NCBI GenBank assembly: GCA_004555245.1
Contig: SFIS01000038.1
Location: 1-30,227 of the forward strand
Source: Bacteroidales bacterium
GTDB lineage: Bacteria; Bacteroidota; Bacteroidia; Bacteroidales; Bacteroidaceae
Direction of reading: 5' to 3'
DNA length: 30,227 nucleotides
Shown here: positions 1 to 7,346 of the stretch, piece after piece
Numbering within the stretch: position 1 is the first letter of the stretch
How the letters are laid out: the number at the start of each line of letters is the position of its first letter
Made by a program: the position numbers and the translations under genes
Notes under the pieces: model-generated
The model's input: only the letters and a program-made list of their open reading frames with translations
What the model was told of the DNA's origin: nothing
Databases searched by the model: none

Positions 1-95
1 CCGTATGCCGAACGGCACGTACGGTGGTGTGAGAGGTCGGTAAACACGAAAGTAGGAGATAAACACCTATGATTAGTGTTTACCTCCTACTCGAT
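1..95 (+). mobile_element. Group II intron, 3' end (domains V and VI), truncated by window edge
   Basis: Positions 1-24 have the arrangement of a group II intron domain V: CCGTAT, a short GCC/GGC hairpin, the bulge-like AC, then GTACGG. Positions about 29-92 fold as domain VI. GAGAGG pairs with CCT-A-CTC, leaving A89 bulged, and GGTAAACAC (39-47 region) pairs with GTGTTTACC (76-84). A bulged A about seven bases before the end is the branch point expected of this RNA family. The segment ends in TCGAT, so the 3' splice boundary should be near base 95. The intron body and any reverse transcriptase would lie left of the window. It stops about 24 bases beyond the stop codon of the minus-strand glycosidase gene, so it sits in an intergenic position. 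No coding region is seen in it. Confidence 0.7.
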
Positions 96-118
96 TATTG
101 TGTCAAACCTTGTGCGGT

Positions 119-2362
119 TTAAAGTCTTGTCAGGCGAAGCATGTCGATGAGTGCCTCGTTTGTCGTGATGTTCATGTTCTCCACTACGTTGTCGAAGACG
201 AGGCTGACGGTGTGTCTGCCTGCCGTGAGGCGCACATGTCTGGAGTTGCTCCATCCCCAGTTGCCCCATTCGCCTGTGCCGCGGTGTGGGAAGATGCTGA
301 CGCCTTGTGTCTTTCCGTCAATGTCGAGCAGGCGTATTGCACATTTGTTCTCTGTGTTGACAGGACCGTTGCCGTTGGCATAGTGCCAGTCGATGGCATA
401 CATACCGTCTGTGGGGACATCAACAGCCACGGTGACGAGGATGTTGGAGTTGCGTGTGATGCGGACGGGGGTGTCCTGACGGGTGCGGACAGGATAGGTG
501 AGGACGTCGGCGTAGTGGCGCAGCGGCTCGCTCATGTAAGAATGCCATCCGTTTGTGCCTACAGCGATTACGGCATATTCGCCGGAAGCGTTGACGGCTT
601 GCTCGGTTGATGTGGTGCGTGTCAGCTCTTTGCCGTTGCACAGCACGATATATTCTTTTGTTCCCTTGACGGCTTTCCATCTGAGGGTGTTGCCGCTGAT
701 TGAGGCTTCCGGCGTAAGCGGCTGGTAGGCGTTGTCGAGCAAGGTCATCTTCATCGCTGCCGGCTGTTTGTTGTCAAGCACCATAGTGATGGTGTGGCTG
801 CCGGAGAGATTGGCGGGGAAGACGTGTGTATCTGTCTCTTTTCCGTCGATGGCGAACGAGCGCAGGGTGTTTCCGTAGCCTGTGATGCTGATGTCGAGCA
901 CGGCGTCACGATAGCGCACGTTCTGCAGGCGGCGTGTCGCGCGCAGGGTCTTCGGGACAAACGGGTTGAAATGTATTCCGTCTGTCTCGTAAGACATTCC
1001 GAAATATATGTTCGGCACGATGGAGATGTTTGCTGACACACTCCATAGCTGTCGTGGCGAGTTGATGGGCAGTCCCTTCTCTTTCCCGTCGTAGATGACC
1101 ATGTTCTCAAGATTGGTGAGTGTCATGGCGGCAAGGCGGTAGATTGACGAGATGCCGTGGAGCACACCCTGCTCGTTGCCTGCCTTTGCCTGTGCTTTCA
1201 GCCAGTATCCTTGTGTGAAAGGCCACATGGCATCGTTATGGTAGGGGTATTGGTCGGCGAGGTTAGGATAGAAGTCGGGTGTTCCGAACGCTTCGCTCAC
1301 CATCGCCTCGCTGATGCGGCGCTGCTGCTGTTTGTCGGCGATGTCCCAGAGTATGGCGAAGGCTTCGCCGAGAATTTCCATCTGCGGATGTTTCACCATG
1401 TTCTCCCTGCCATAGAGGTAGATGGCATACAGTCCCTTGTCTTCCATCCACAGGTGGCGGTTCATGGCGGTGCGCATACTGTCTGCCCATCCGTCGTATT
1501 TCTTTGCCCAGCTGTCAATGCCTTTGATGCGGCACATCTCCGCCAGTATGCGCAGACTGCGGTAGTGTACGGCTGTCGTGCCCATGCAAAGGCTCTGGTA
1601 GATGTCGGCAGGCTGCATCCATGTGGGATATTCCTGCTCGCGCCAGTCGAGCCATGATGTCTCGCCGCGCATCAGGCCTGTCTCAGGGTCGAACGCCACG
1701 GTGCGGTCGTCTTCGACAGTGTTGCGCACTACCGGCAGGATGCGGTCGAGCCATTCGGCGTCGCCTGTCACCTTATATACTTCCCATGCGGCGAGCACCC
1801 AGGTGGTGCGGTCTGTAGAGCAAGGCCATGCCCCGCCGGTGCCGGTGTCCTGAATGATGCGGTTGTTGGGGTTGATTTTGGCAAGCAGCGAACGTTTCGA
1901 CACTTCCGGACTGAGCTGTGCGAGAGAGTGGAGGATGGAGTAGGAGACATCGCGTGTCCATACGCCTCCCCAATAGATGCCGGTGCGGTAGGTGCTGTCT
2001 GGCTCGATGGCGAGTTCGCTCTCTTCTAACGACATGTTGTAGAGGGCGTTTTCCATGATGTTGGACGAGGTGTAGTGTGGCAGATGGCTGATGTCGCGTC
2101 TCAGATGCCAGTGCTCGCGGTTGATGTCAGGCACGATGTCGGCGGGCATGAAGTTGGGGGCAGCGGATGTCCATTCGTCTTTGTAGTTGCTGTAGATGTC
2201 GGTAGGACTTGTTGCGCGGGCGCGGAACTTGCCTTGTACGAACTCGTTGCCTTTCCATTTGTAGGCGCTGTTCTGATAGTGGGTCTGTGCCTGCAGGAGT
2301 GCCGGGAGGGATAGGCCTGCGATGGCAAGAACCGCTATCAGGTGTTTTCGGTTTTTGTACAT
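119..2362 (-). CDS. Secreted six-hairpin glycosidase-like protein with C-terminal carbohydrate-binding-like domain
   Basis: The 747-residue product starts with a Sec signal peptide (basic MYKNRK, hydrophobic core, cut near LQA-QT at about residue 26), so it acts in the periplasm or outside the cell. Residues about 100-480 resemble the (alpha/alpha)6 barrel of Bacteroidetes proteins annotated as six-hairpin glycosidases or glycogen-debranching-like enzymes: GGVWTRDVSYS, IIQDTGTGGAWPCSTDR, GLMRGETSWLDWREQEYP and YPYHNDAMWPFTQGYW. Acidic residues in the ETSWLDWREQE stretch are plausible catalytic candidates, but I cannot assign them. A beta-sandwich region follows. The last 110 residues (DVPTDGMYAIDWHYANGNG ... 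IDMLRL) look like a jelly-roll carbohydrate-binding module of CBM6/CBM35 type. The substrate is unknown. It is probably the last gene of an operon with the nucleoside phosphorylase upstream (96-bp gap). A weak AAACC/GGTTT hairpin lies just after the stop. Confidence 0.8.
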   Translation of the reverse strand: MYKNRKHLIAVLAIAGLSLPALLQAQTHYQNSAYKWKGNEFVQGKFRARATSPTDIYSNYKDEWTSAAPNFMPADIVPDINREHWHLRRDISHLPHYTSSNIMENALYNMSLEESELAIEPDSTYRTGIYWGGVWTRDVSYSILHSLAQLSPEVSKRSLLAKINPNNRIIQDTGTGGAWPCSTDRTTWVLAAWEVYKVTGDAEWLDRILPVVRNTVEDDRTVAFDPETGLMRGETSWLDWREQEYPTWMQPADIYQSLCMGTTAVHYRSLRILAEMCRIKGIDSWAKKYDGWADSMRTAMNRHLWMEDKGLYAIYLYGRENMVKHPQMEILGEAFAILWDIADKQQQRRISEAMVSEAFGTPDFYPNLADQYPYHNDAMWPFTQGYWLKAQAKAGNEQGVLHGISSIYRLAAMTLTNLENMVIYDGKEKGLPINSPRQLWSVSANISIVPNIYFGMSYETDGIHFNPFVPKTLRATRRLQNVRYRDAVLDISITGYGNTLRSFAIDGKETDTHVFPANLSGSHTITMVLDNKQPAAMKMTLLDNAYQPLTPEASISGNTLRWKAVKGTKEYIVLCNGKELTRTTSTEQAVNASGEYAVIAVGTNGWHSYMSEPLRHYADVLTYPVRTRQDTPVRITRNSNILVTVAVDVPTDGMYAIDWHYANGNGPVNTENKCAIRLLDIDGKTQGVSIFPHRGTGEWGNWGWSNSRHVRLTAGRHTVSLVFDNVVENMNITTNEALIDMLRLTRL

Positions 2363-2458
2363 CGTTGTTTTTTGGTTTGGGATAATATTGTGGAGTGGCG
2401 GTTGATTGTCTGTAGGTGTCAGGGGTGGGGTGGGATATGTGGTGTGCAGCCCGTCTCT

Positions 2459-3361
2459 TCAGATACGTTCGAGGACGAGGCGGATGAGGTCGTCTATCTG
2501 GTTCTTGTAGCCCGTATTCATCTCTTTCGCATGGCGGTTTGCAATCACCATGCAGCATGTCATGGCTTCGTGCCCCAGCAGGGACGCGAGACCGGCGAGT
2601 GCTGACGACTCCATCTCGAAGTTGCACACCTTCAGTTCGCTTGGTGTGCCGTCGGCTGCAGTTGTCTTGTATCGGAAAGATTCCACTTTCTCGTTCTGTT
2701 GCGGGTCTTGTATCTTTAGACGTATCTGTCGTCCTTGTGGTCCGTAGAATCCGCCGCAGGCTATCGTAAGTCCGAGCACCATCTCAGTCCCGGCGATACG
2801 GTCGATTAGCGAGGGCGATGCGGTGGCGACGTATGGCGCACCTTTCTTCACGTTCCAGCTCATGTGTTTCATGAATGCCTCTTCCAGTTCAAGGTCGCAT
2901 ACCTCGTCTCTGCCGGCATAGTAGTTAAGCAGGCCGTCGAAGCCGATGCTCTTCACGGATGCAATGAAGGTACCGAGAGGTGTCTCGGGCTGCAGACCGC
3001 CGCATGTGCCGATGCGCACGATGGTCAGTGTGCGGTGTGCGGGACGGTCGCTGCGTGTCTTGAAGTCTATGTTTGCAAGTGCGTCAAGCTCGTTCATCAC
3101 GATGTCGATGTTGTCGCAGCCTATGCCGGTTGACTGCACCGTGATGCGTTTGCCTTTGTATGTGCCGGTGATGGTGTGGAACTCGCGGCTCGACACCTCG
3201 TTCTCGATGCTGTCAAAATGTGACGCTACGAGGCTGACACGTCCGGGGTCGCCAACGAGGATTACTTTGTCTGCAAGATGTTCTGGTTTAAGGTGGAGGT
3301 GGAAGCAGCTGCCGTCACTGTTGATGATGAGCTCTGATTCCGGATAGTATTTCTTTTCCAT
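2459..3361 (-). CDS. udp: Nucleoside phosphorylase (uridine phosphorylase-like)
   Basis: The 300-residue cytoplasmic enzyme belongs to the PNP/UDP phosphorylase superfamily, which splits nucleosides with phosphate into base and ribose-1-phosphate for salvage. Visible family signatures are the phosphate-binding VGDPGRVSLV near residue 36, the central RIGTCGGLQPETPLGTF, and the C-terminal nucleoside/ribose-binding FEMESSALAGLASLLGHEAMTC. The length is somewhat above the roughly 250 residues of bacterial Udp. An inserted stretch with many charged residues (GPQGRQIRLKIQDPQQNEK) lies before the ribose site. Substrate preference (uridine or purine nucleoside) cannot be settled by eye. ATG at 3361 is well placed after the upstream gene (56-bp gap), and all three genes of this block share a strand and one clear promoter at 4608-4638. 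The link between nucleoside salvage and the downstream glycosidase is not obvious and may only be shared transcription. Confidence 0.85.
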   Translation of the reverse strand: MEKKYYPESELIINSDGSCFHLHLKPEHLADKVILVGDPGRVSLVASHFDSIENEVSSREFHTITGTYKGKRITVQSTGIGCDNIDIVMNELDALANIDFKTRSDRPAHRTLTIVRIGTCGGLQPETPLGTFIASVKSIGFDGLLNYYAGRDEVCDLELEEAFMKHMSWNVKKGAPYVATASPSLIDRIAGTEMVLGLTIACGGFYGPQGRQIRLKIQDPQQNEKVESFRYKTTAADGTPSELKVCNFEMESSALAGLASLLGHEAMTCCMVIANRHAKEMNTGYKNQIDDLIRLVLERI

Positions 3362-3417
3362 AGATTTTTTTTGTTTGTCAGGTGTGTGACGACCGTAGTT
3401 CTATGCTTTGGTGAAAA

Positions 3418-4566
3418 TCACTGTCGTCCTTCTGCTTTTCTTATTTCATTTGCCAGGGCAGAGATTGATGCCCTCAGCTCGGCGAGACGTGTCTCGCTGT
3501 CGGCTATCGTCGTTGCGAGGCGGCTGCGTGTCTCGCCATACGAGTTGTGGTAGAGCCGCCGGTACTCGTCGGTCTGGCGTGCCGTCGCCTCGGCTTTCTT
3601 CTGCATGTCTTGATAGTCGGCGAACAGCCGTTTGCCCTCTTCGGAGGAGAACTGGTCGAACGACGTGTATATCTTGTCGTCTGAGATGACGAAGCGGAAC
3701 GCCCTCGTCTGTGCCGGACTGTTGCCGGCGACAAGGCTTCTCGCTTTCTCTGCCACGGCATTCCGCACGGCTTCTGTTGTCCATGTCTCGGCTATGGAGT
3801 TCAGCATCCCGAGGGATTTCAGCTTTTCCGGCGCTGTCGTTTCGGCATCGTAATACTCCCACGGCTTGTTCAGACGCATGGTGTAGATGCAGGCTTTGCC
3901 GGAGGGCTGTCGGCGGGTGGTGACTAACCAGGCTATCGTGTCGCTCTCGTTGTCGATGTAGTAAAGGTCATCGTCGGATGAGGAGAATGGCATCGGCAGA
4001 CGTTGTGGCTGCAGATATGACTGTGTCTCAGAATCGTAGGTGGTGGTGTAGAGTGACAGACACGTGCCTTCATGGTCGCTGCTGTCGCGTGCGGCGAAAT
4101 AGAGTGTCTGCCCGTCTGGCATCGGGAAGGGGTTGCTGTAGTCAAACTGTCCGCCGTTGATGGTGATGCGCTCCGGCTCGCTCCATTTGTCGGCAAGCAG
4201 TGTCTGGCGGTAGATGGCGCTTGTACCGCCCGCCTCGAGGTCGGAGAACATACGCTGGTCGCCGAACTCGTTCTCAAAAACAAGGCGTCCGGTCGATTTC
4301 TCGTAGCTCAGCTTCCCCATATACGGGGGTAGCGGAAGGCTTTTCCAGATGTCCTTGACATCGACGACGACGCTGTCTGCAACCATCACGCGGCAGATGG
4401 GATTGTCTGTCCATTCGCTGTAGTCAATCTCGGGCTTCACTTCTTTGTGCGTGACATTCTTCTTTGTCGTGCGACGTTTCTGCGCCTGAAGCGGAAGGGT
4501 GAATGTCAGGGAAACGAGAAGTATGATGGCTGTCAGGGGATTGAGATATGGTGTTTTGTTTGGCAT
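3418..4566 (-). CDS. Exported PD40/TolB-propeller-like protein with C-terminal coiled coil
   Basis: The 382-residue protein has a signal sequence (PLTAIILLVSLTFTLPLQAQ, cut near residue 29) followed by a basic KRRTTKKN patch. Residues about 85-240 contain beta-propeller blades of PD40/WD40-like type: GKLSYEKSTGRLVFENEF, YSNPFPMPDGQTLYFAARDSS and DDDLYYIDNESDTIAWLVT, each with the serine/proline/DG/LYFA pattern of this repeat. The last 75 residues are rich in E, R, K, A and Q (KKAEATARQTDEYRRLYHN ... LAELRASISALANEIRKA) and should form a coiled coil. Such proteins in Bacteroidetes sit in the periplasm or on the inner face of the outer membrane, and their function is usually unassigned. It is first in the three-gene minus-strand block and lies directly behind a near-consensus promoter. 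No catalytic motif is visible. Confidence 0.7.
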   Translation of the reverse strand: MPNKTPYLNPLTAIILLVSLTFTLPLQAQKRRTTKKNVTHKEVKPEIDYSEWTDNPICRVMVADSVVVDVKDIWKSLPLPPYMGKLSYEKSTGRLVFENEFGDQRMFSDLEAGGTSAIYRQTLLADKWSEPERITINGGQFDYSNPFPMPDGQTLYFAARDSSDHEGTCLSLYTTTYDSETQSYLQPQRLPMPFSSSDDDLYYIDNESDTIAWLVTTRRQPSGKACIYTMRLNKPWEYYDAETTAPEKLKSLGMLNSIAETWTTEAVRNAVAEKARSLVAGNSPAQTRAFRFVISDDKIYTSFDQFSSEEGKRLFADYQDMQKKAEATARQTDEYRRLYHNSYGETRSRLATTIADSETRLAELRASISALANEIRKAEGRQ

Positions 4567-4607
4567 GTAGGACTTTGTTGTGTGATACCTGTTTTAGTTT
4601 CTGACCA

Positions 4608-4638
4608 CAAAAATACTAATTTTCCGTGTAATGGCAAA
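4608..4638 (-). promoter_or_regulatory. Bacteroidetes-type promoter for the 4566-119 operon
   Basis: Read on the minus strand this is TTTG (4635-4638), 19 bases, TATTTTTG (4608-4615). It matches the Bacteroidetes primary sigma pattern TTTG-N19/20-TAnnTTTG at every fixed position. It lies 42 bases before the start codon of the propeller protein, giving a leader of about 35 nt. Confidence 0.8.
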
Positions 4639-4654
4639 ATATTTTACTAAATAT

Positions 4655-4690
4655 AACAAAAAAAACCGTTAACTCTAAGAGCTAACGGTT
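4655..4690 (-). terminator. Intrinsic terminator of the small lipoprotein gene
   Basis: AACCGTTA (4664-4671) and TAACGGTT (4683-4690) form an 8-bp stem that can be continued by CTC/GAG across one mismatch. On the minus strand the stem is followed by a run of about ten T interrupted only once. It begins 32 bases after the lipoprotein stop codon. Confidence 0.85.
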
Positions 4691-4721
4691 AAGGTACTTG
4701 TCGTACTGTTCGTTGTTGAGA

Positions 4722-4886
4722 TTACTCAGCAGCTGTTGTGTCAGCAGCAACAGTGTCAGCAGCAACTGTATCAACTGCAACTGTATCAACTGTATCCTCT
4801 ACAGGAGCCTGCTCTGCCTTGTTGTTACCACAAGATGCGAAAGAGATAGCTGCAACAGCAACGAACATAAATACTAATTTCTTCAT
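4722..4886 (-). CDS. Very small lipoprotein with DTVA/DT repeats (54 residues)
   Basis: This open frame encodes MKKLVFMFVAVAAISFASCG followed by a short acidic tail. The first 18 residues are a lipoprotein signal with a lipobox-like FASC, so Cys19 should be lipidated. The remaining 35 residues are almost only D, T, V, A and E, in an imperfect DTVAVDTVAADTVAADT repeat, with no aromatic residue and no cysteine. That composition suggests a flexible, unfolded, acidic chain tethered to a membrane. The gene is certain to be a transcription unit: it has its own near-perfect promoter and a good terminator, and a leader of about 45 nt. I do not recognise a function. Similar tiny alanine/threonine-rich lipoproteins are common in Bacteroidales and often overlooked because of their length. 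Confidence 0.85.
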   Translation of the reverse strand: MKKLVFMFVAVAAISFASCGNNKAEQAPVEDTVDTVAVDTVAADTVAADTTAAE

Positions 4887-4936
4887 TTTCTTAAGCTTTT
4901 AAATCTGTAAAACAATCAATTGTTATTAAAACACTG

Positions 4937-4967
4937 CAAAGGTACATACTTTTTTAATACCTACAAA
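4937..4967 (-). promoter_or_regulatory. Promoter of the small lipoprotein gene
   Basis: On the minus strand: TTTG (4964-4967), 19 bases, TACCTTTG (4937-4944). This matches the Bacteroidetes promoter consensus at every fixed position and lies 50 bases before the ATG. Confidence 0.85.
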
Positions 4968-5114
4968 GTTTTTTTTCGATTTTTTTTGTCGTCTTATTGT
5001 AACTTTTTTGTAATGCGTTGAATATCAATGATATGTAATTATTAAAATAATGTTAATAGCGTTTTTGGATTTCTTCCTGCGTCATTTTTTGCTGTTTTTT
5101 TATGTCATTTGCCC

Positions 5115-5768
5115 TTACTCTTCTATGCTGTCGAGGGCTTTTGAGATGCGTTGGCGCCACATTGCCAGCACGCTGTAGGGCGAATAGCGCATCAGTATTC
5201 TGCTCTGTTCGATGGTGGATGTGTTTCCTGTCTTCGCCAGTTGTGTGCACAGGCGGACGTATGCTGTCTTGTCTGTCTTGTAGAGGAATGGCAGCTCGTT
5301 CTTGTCGAACCCAAAGGCCTGGAGAAGAAGAGAGGACAGTAATGCCGCCATATTCTTGATGTGCAGCTCGGCTATCCAGTTGTCGAGTTTGACATAATCT
5401 ACGAGATGCCCTTGTTCGCGCAGGTATCTGCCCAGAGCGATGATGCCCTTAACGGAAATGGCGCCGTCTTCGATGCTTGAGATGTTGAACACGATGATGT
5501 TGAGCAGCTGCAATGTCTCGACAGAGGTGTCAATCGAGTGGCGCTCGTTCTCAAAGATGCGTGCCCTGCGCTTCTCTTGTATCATGCTCAGAAACTGGTA
5601 TTGTGCCGAGGCGTCATACGTCTCTTCTTCTTCTATTGTGCGGCGTATGCCCTCAACTCTGCGTTGTTTCCACGGCGACATGGCTTCCGCTGTGGCGGAA
5701 GTGTCGTTGAAGAAATCTTTGCGCAGTCCGGCAAAGAGGTTGTGGAATATGATTTCGGATGTGTTCAT
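5115..5768 (-). CDS. Conserved-looking hypothetical protein, alpha-helical
   Basis: I do not recognise the family. From ATG 5768 the product has 217 residues: MNTSEIIFHNLFAGLRKDFF, then charged helices (MSPWKQRRVEGIRRTIEEEE, MIQEKRRARIFENERHSID), a hydrophobic helix (LQLLNIIVFNISS), GIIALGRYLREQGHLVDYVKLDNWIAEL, and a C-terminal RILMRYSPYSVLAMWRQRISKAL. There is no signal peptide and no clear membrane segment, so it is probably cytoplasmic. An earlier in-frame ATG at 5873 would add 35 residues rich in S, P, R and Q. I prefer 5768 because the added part looks unlike a folded N-terminus. The gene follows the NhaC-type antiporter on the same strand. A weak similarity to DNA-bound or phage-like helical proteins is possible but cannot be supported. 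Confidence 0.65.
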   Translation of the reverse strand: MNTSEIIFHNLFAGLRKDFFNDTSATAEAMSPWKQRRVEGIRRTIEEEETYDASAQYQFLSMIQEKRRARIFENERHSIDTSVETLQLLNIIVFNISSIEDGAISVKGIIALGRYLREQGHLVDYVKLDNWIAELHIKNMAALLSSLLLQAFGFDKNELPFLYKTDKTAYVRLCTQLAKTGNTSTIEQSRILMRYSPYSVLAMWRQRISKALDSIEE

Positions 5769-5879
5769 CGTCTCTTTTGCTGATGCAGGTGGAGGTGAGT
5801 GCTGAATCTGCTGTGTTGTCTTGTCTGCAGCCGACGGTCTGCGGCGTATGTTGTATGGGCAGGGTGAAATCATGCAGGC

Positions 5880-7154
5880 CTACTCGTAGCTATGTCGCAG
5901 GAATCGTCTCGGTCTGCCGGTAAGTATGGCTATGACCACCACTATGCCGAGTGCGAGGGGATAGTAGAGGTATGGTATGATGCTCACGGTAGGAATTGAA
6001 GCAAGCCCTCCTGCCATGAGCAGCTGTGCGCCGTAGGGAATGATGCCCTGGGCGAAGCATGACGAGGTGTCGAGGATGGATGCCGAGCGGCGCGGGTCGA
6101 TATTGAATCTCTGCGCTATCTGCCTTGCGATGGGGCCGACGGTGATGATGGCGACGGTGTTGTTGGCGGTGCAGAAGTCAACGACGGTGACGAGGGCGGC
6201 TATGGCAAACTCGCCTCCCTTGCGGCTGTTGACGTGGCGTGTGATGCGGTTGATGATGATGTCGATGCCTCCGTTGGCTTTCACCACCTCTAACATTCCG
6301 CCGGCAAGCATGGTGACGATGATGAGTTCAGACATTCCCTGCATTCCGTCGCTTAGGGACTTCATCCATCCGAACACGTCATAATCTCCCATTCCGATGC
6401 CGATACACCCTGTTATCAGTATGCCGGCGAGCAAGACAATCATCACGTTGATGCCGCAGGCAGCCATGACAAGCACTATGAGATAAGGCAGGACTTTCAC
6501 AAACGACACGTCACCGACATCCGGTGTGGTAGCGCTATCTACACCTATTATTATATATATGATACATATCGCTACCGCAGCAGGCATGACGATTAGTATA
6601 TTTGCCCTGAATTTGTCGCTCATGCGGCATTCCTGCGTCTGTGTAGCAACCACCGTGGTGTCTGATATGAAAGAGAGGTTGTCTCCGAACAGTGCTCCTC
6701 CGACAACGGCTGCCGTCATCATAGGGACGCCGATGCCGGTTGAGGCAGCCAGTCCGGTGGCGATGGGCACGAGGGCAACGACTGTCCCGACACTTGTGCC
6801 CACTGACAGTGATATGAAGCACGAGGCTATGAAGATGCCGGCAAGCAGCATCTGCGGAGGCAGAAGATAGAGTGCCAGATCGACTGTGCTGTCTATGCAT
6901 CCCATGCTTTTGGCGGAAGAGGCGAAGGCTCCGGCAAGGATGAAGATCCATATCATGAGCAGCATATTCTCCGAACTCGCTCCTTTTGAGAATACTGACA
7001 TGCGCTGCTTCATCTCTTTACCGCGCATCGTGAATATTGCCACTATGCTTGAGAAAAGGAATGCCACAGTGATGGGCACCTTGTAGAAATCGCCGAGGAT
7101 GATGGAGATGCCGAGATAGAGGATGATGAATGTCATTAGAGGGAGAAGTGCCAT
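5880..7154 (-). CDS. nhaC: NhaC-family Na+/H+ antiporter-like membrane protein
   Basis: The protein is 424 residues from ATG 7154 (MALLPLMTFIILYLGISIILGDFY) and almost entirely hydrophobic segments, about eleven to twelve predicted helices. Family-like stretches are SCFISLSVGTSVGTVVALVPIATGLA, AAVVGGALFGDNLSFISDTTVVATQTQ with acidic residues inside membrane segments, and VVDFCTANNTVAIITVGPIARQIAQ. These match the NhaC/ion-transporter family of the inner membrane that exchanges sodium (or an organic anion) for protons. The open frame extends upstream to 7289, but that part is a low-complexity T/H-rich stretch read from a repeat, so 7154 is the better start. It follows uxaA on the same strand (192-bp gap), which raises the possibility of a transporter related to hexuronate use, but this is only context. 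Confidence 0.8.
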   Translation of the reverse strand: MALLPLMTFIILYLGISIILGDFYKVPITVAFLFSSIVAIFTMRGKEMKQRMSVFSKGASSENMLLMIWIFILAGAFASSAKSMGCIDSTVDLALYLLPPQMLLAGIFIASCFISLSVGTSVGTVVALVPIATGLAASTGIGVPMMTAAVVGGALFGDNLSFISDTTVVATQTQECRMSDKFRANILIVMPAAVAICIIYIIIGVDSATTPDVGDVSFVKVLPYLIVLVMAACGINVMIVLLAGILITGCIGIGMGDYDVFGWMKSLSDGMQGMSELIIVTMLAGGMLEVVKANGGIDIIINRITRHVNSRKGGEFAIAALVTVVDFCTANNTVAIITVGPIARQIAQRFNIDPRRSASILDTSSCFAQGIIPYGAQLLMAGGLASIPTVSIIPYLYYPLALGIVVVIAILTGRPRRFLRHSYE

Positions 7155-7180
7155 AATATGGTGCGAAAGTTTTCTGCCGT

Positions 7181-7219
7181 GTGCTGTGTGCTTGGTGCTT
7201 TTGTGCTGTGTGCTTGGTG
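7181..7219. repeat. Two direct copies of a 17-bp sequence
   Basis: GTGCTGTGTGCTTGGTG occurs at 7181-7197 and again at 7203-7219 with a 5-base spacer, a period of 22. A weaker third copy (GTGTCCCTGGTGTTGT) follows. It lies in the leader of the antiporter gene. Confidence 0.85.
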
Positions 7220-7256
7220 TTGTGTCCCTGGTGTTGTATGTTGTGCCGTATGCGGT

Positions 7257-7307
7257 TATGCAAGTGCTTCTCCGTTGTGTTTCATGCAACGGCAGAGCAC
7301 TTGCATA
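7257..7307. terminator. Long hairpin in the uxaA-nhaC gap, possible terminator or processing site
   Basis: Arms 7257-7277 and 7287-7307 pair over 18 of 21 positions (TATGCAAGTGCT with AGCACTTGCATA, and CCGTTG with CAACGG around a 3-nt internal loop), with a 9-base terminal loop. It starts 40 bases after the uxaA stop codon on the minus strand. No T-run follows on either strand, so it may stabilise mRNA or end transcription inefficiently rather than act as a textbook terminator. Confidence 0.6.
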
Positions 7308-7346
7308 TCCCTATGGCGGGTGTGGCAGAGCCTGAAACGTGCAGGC

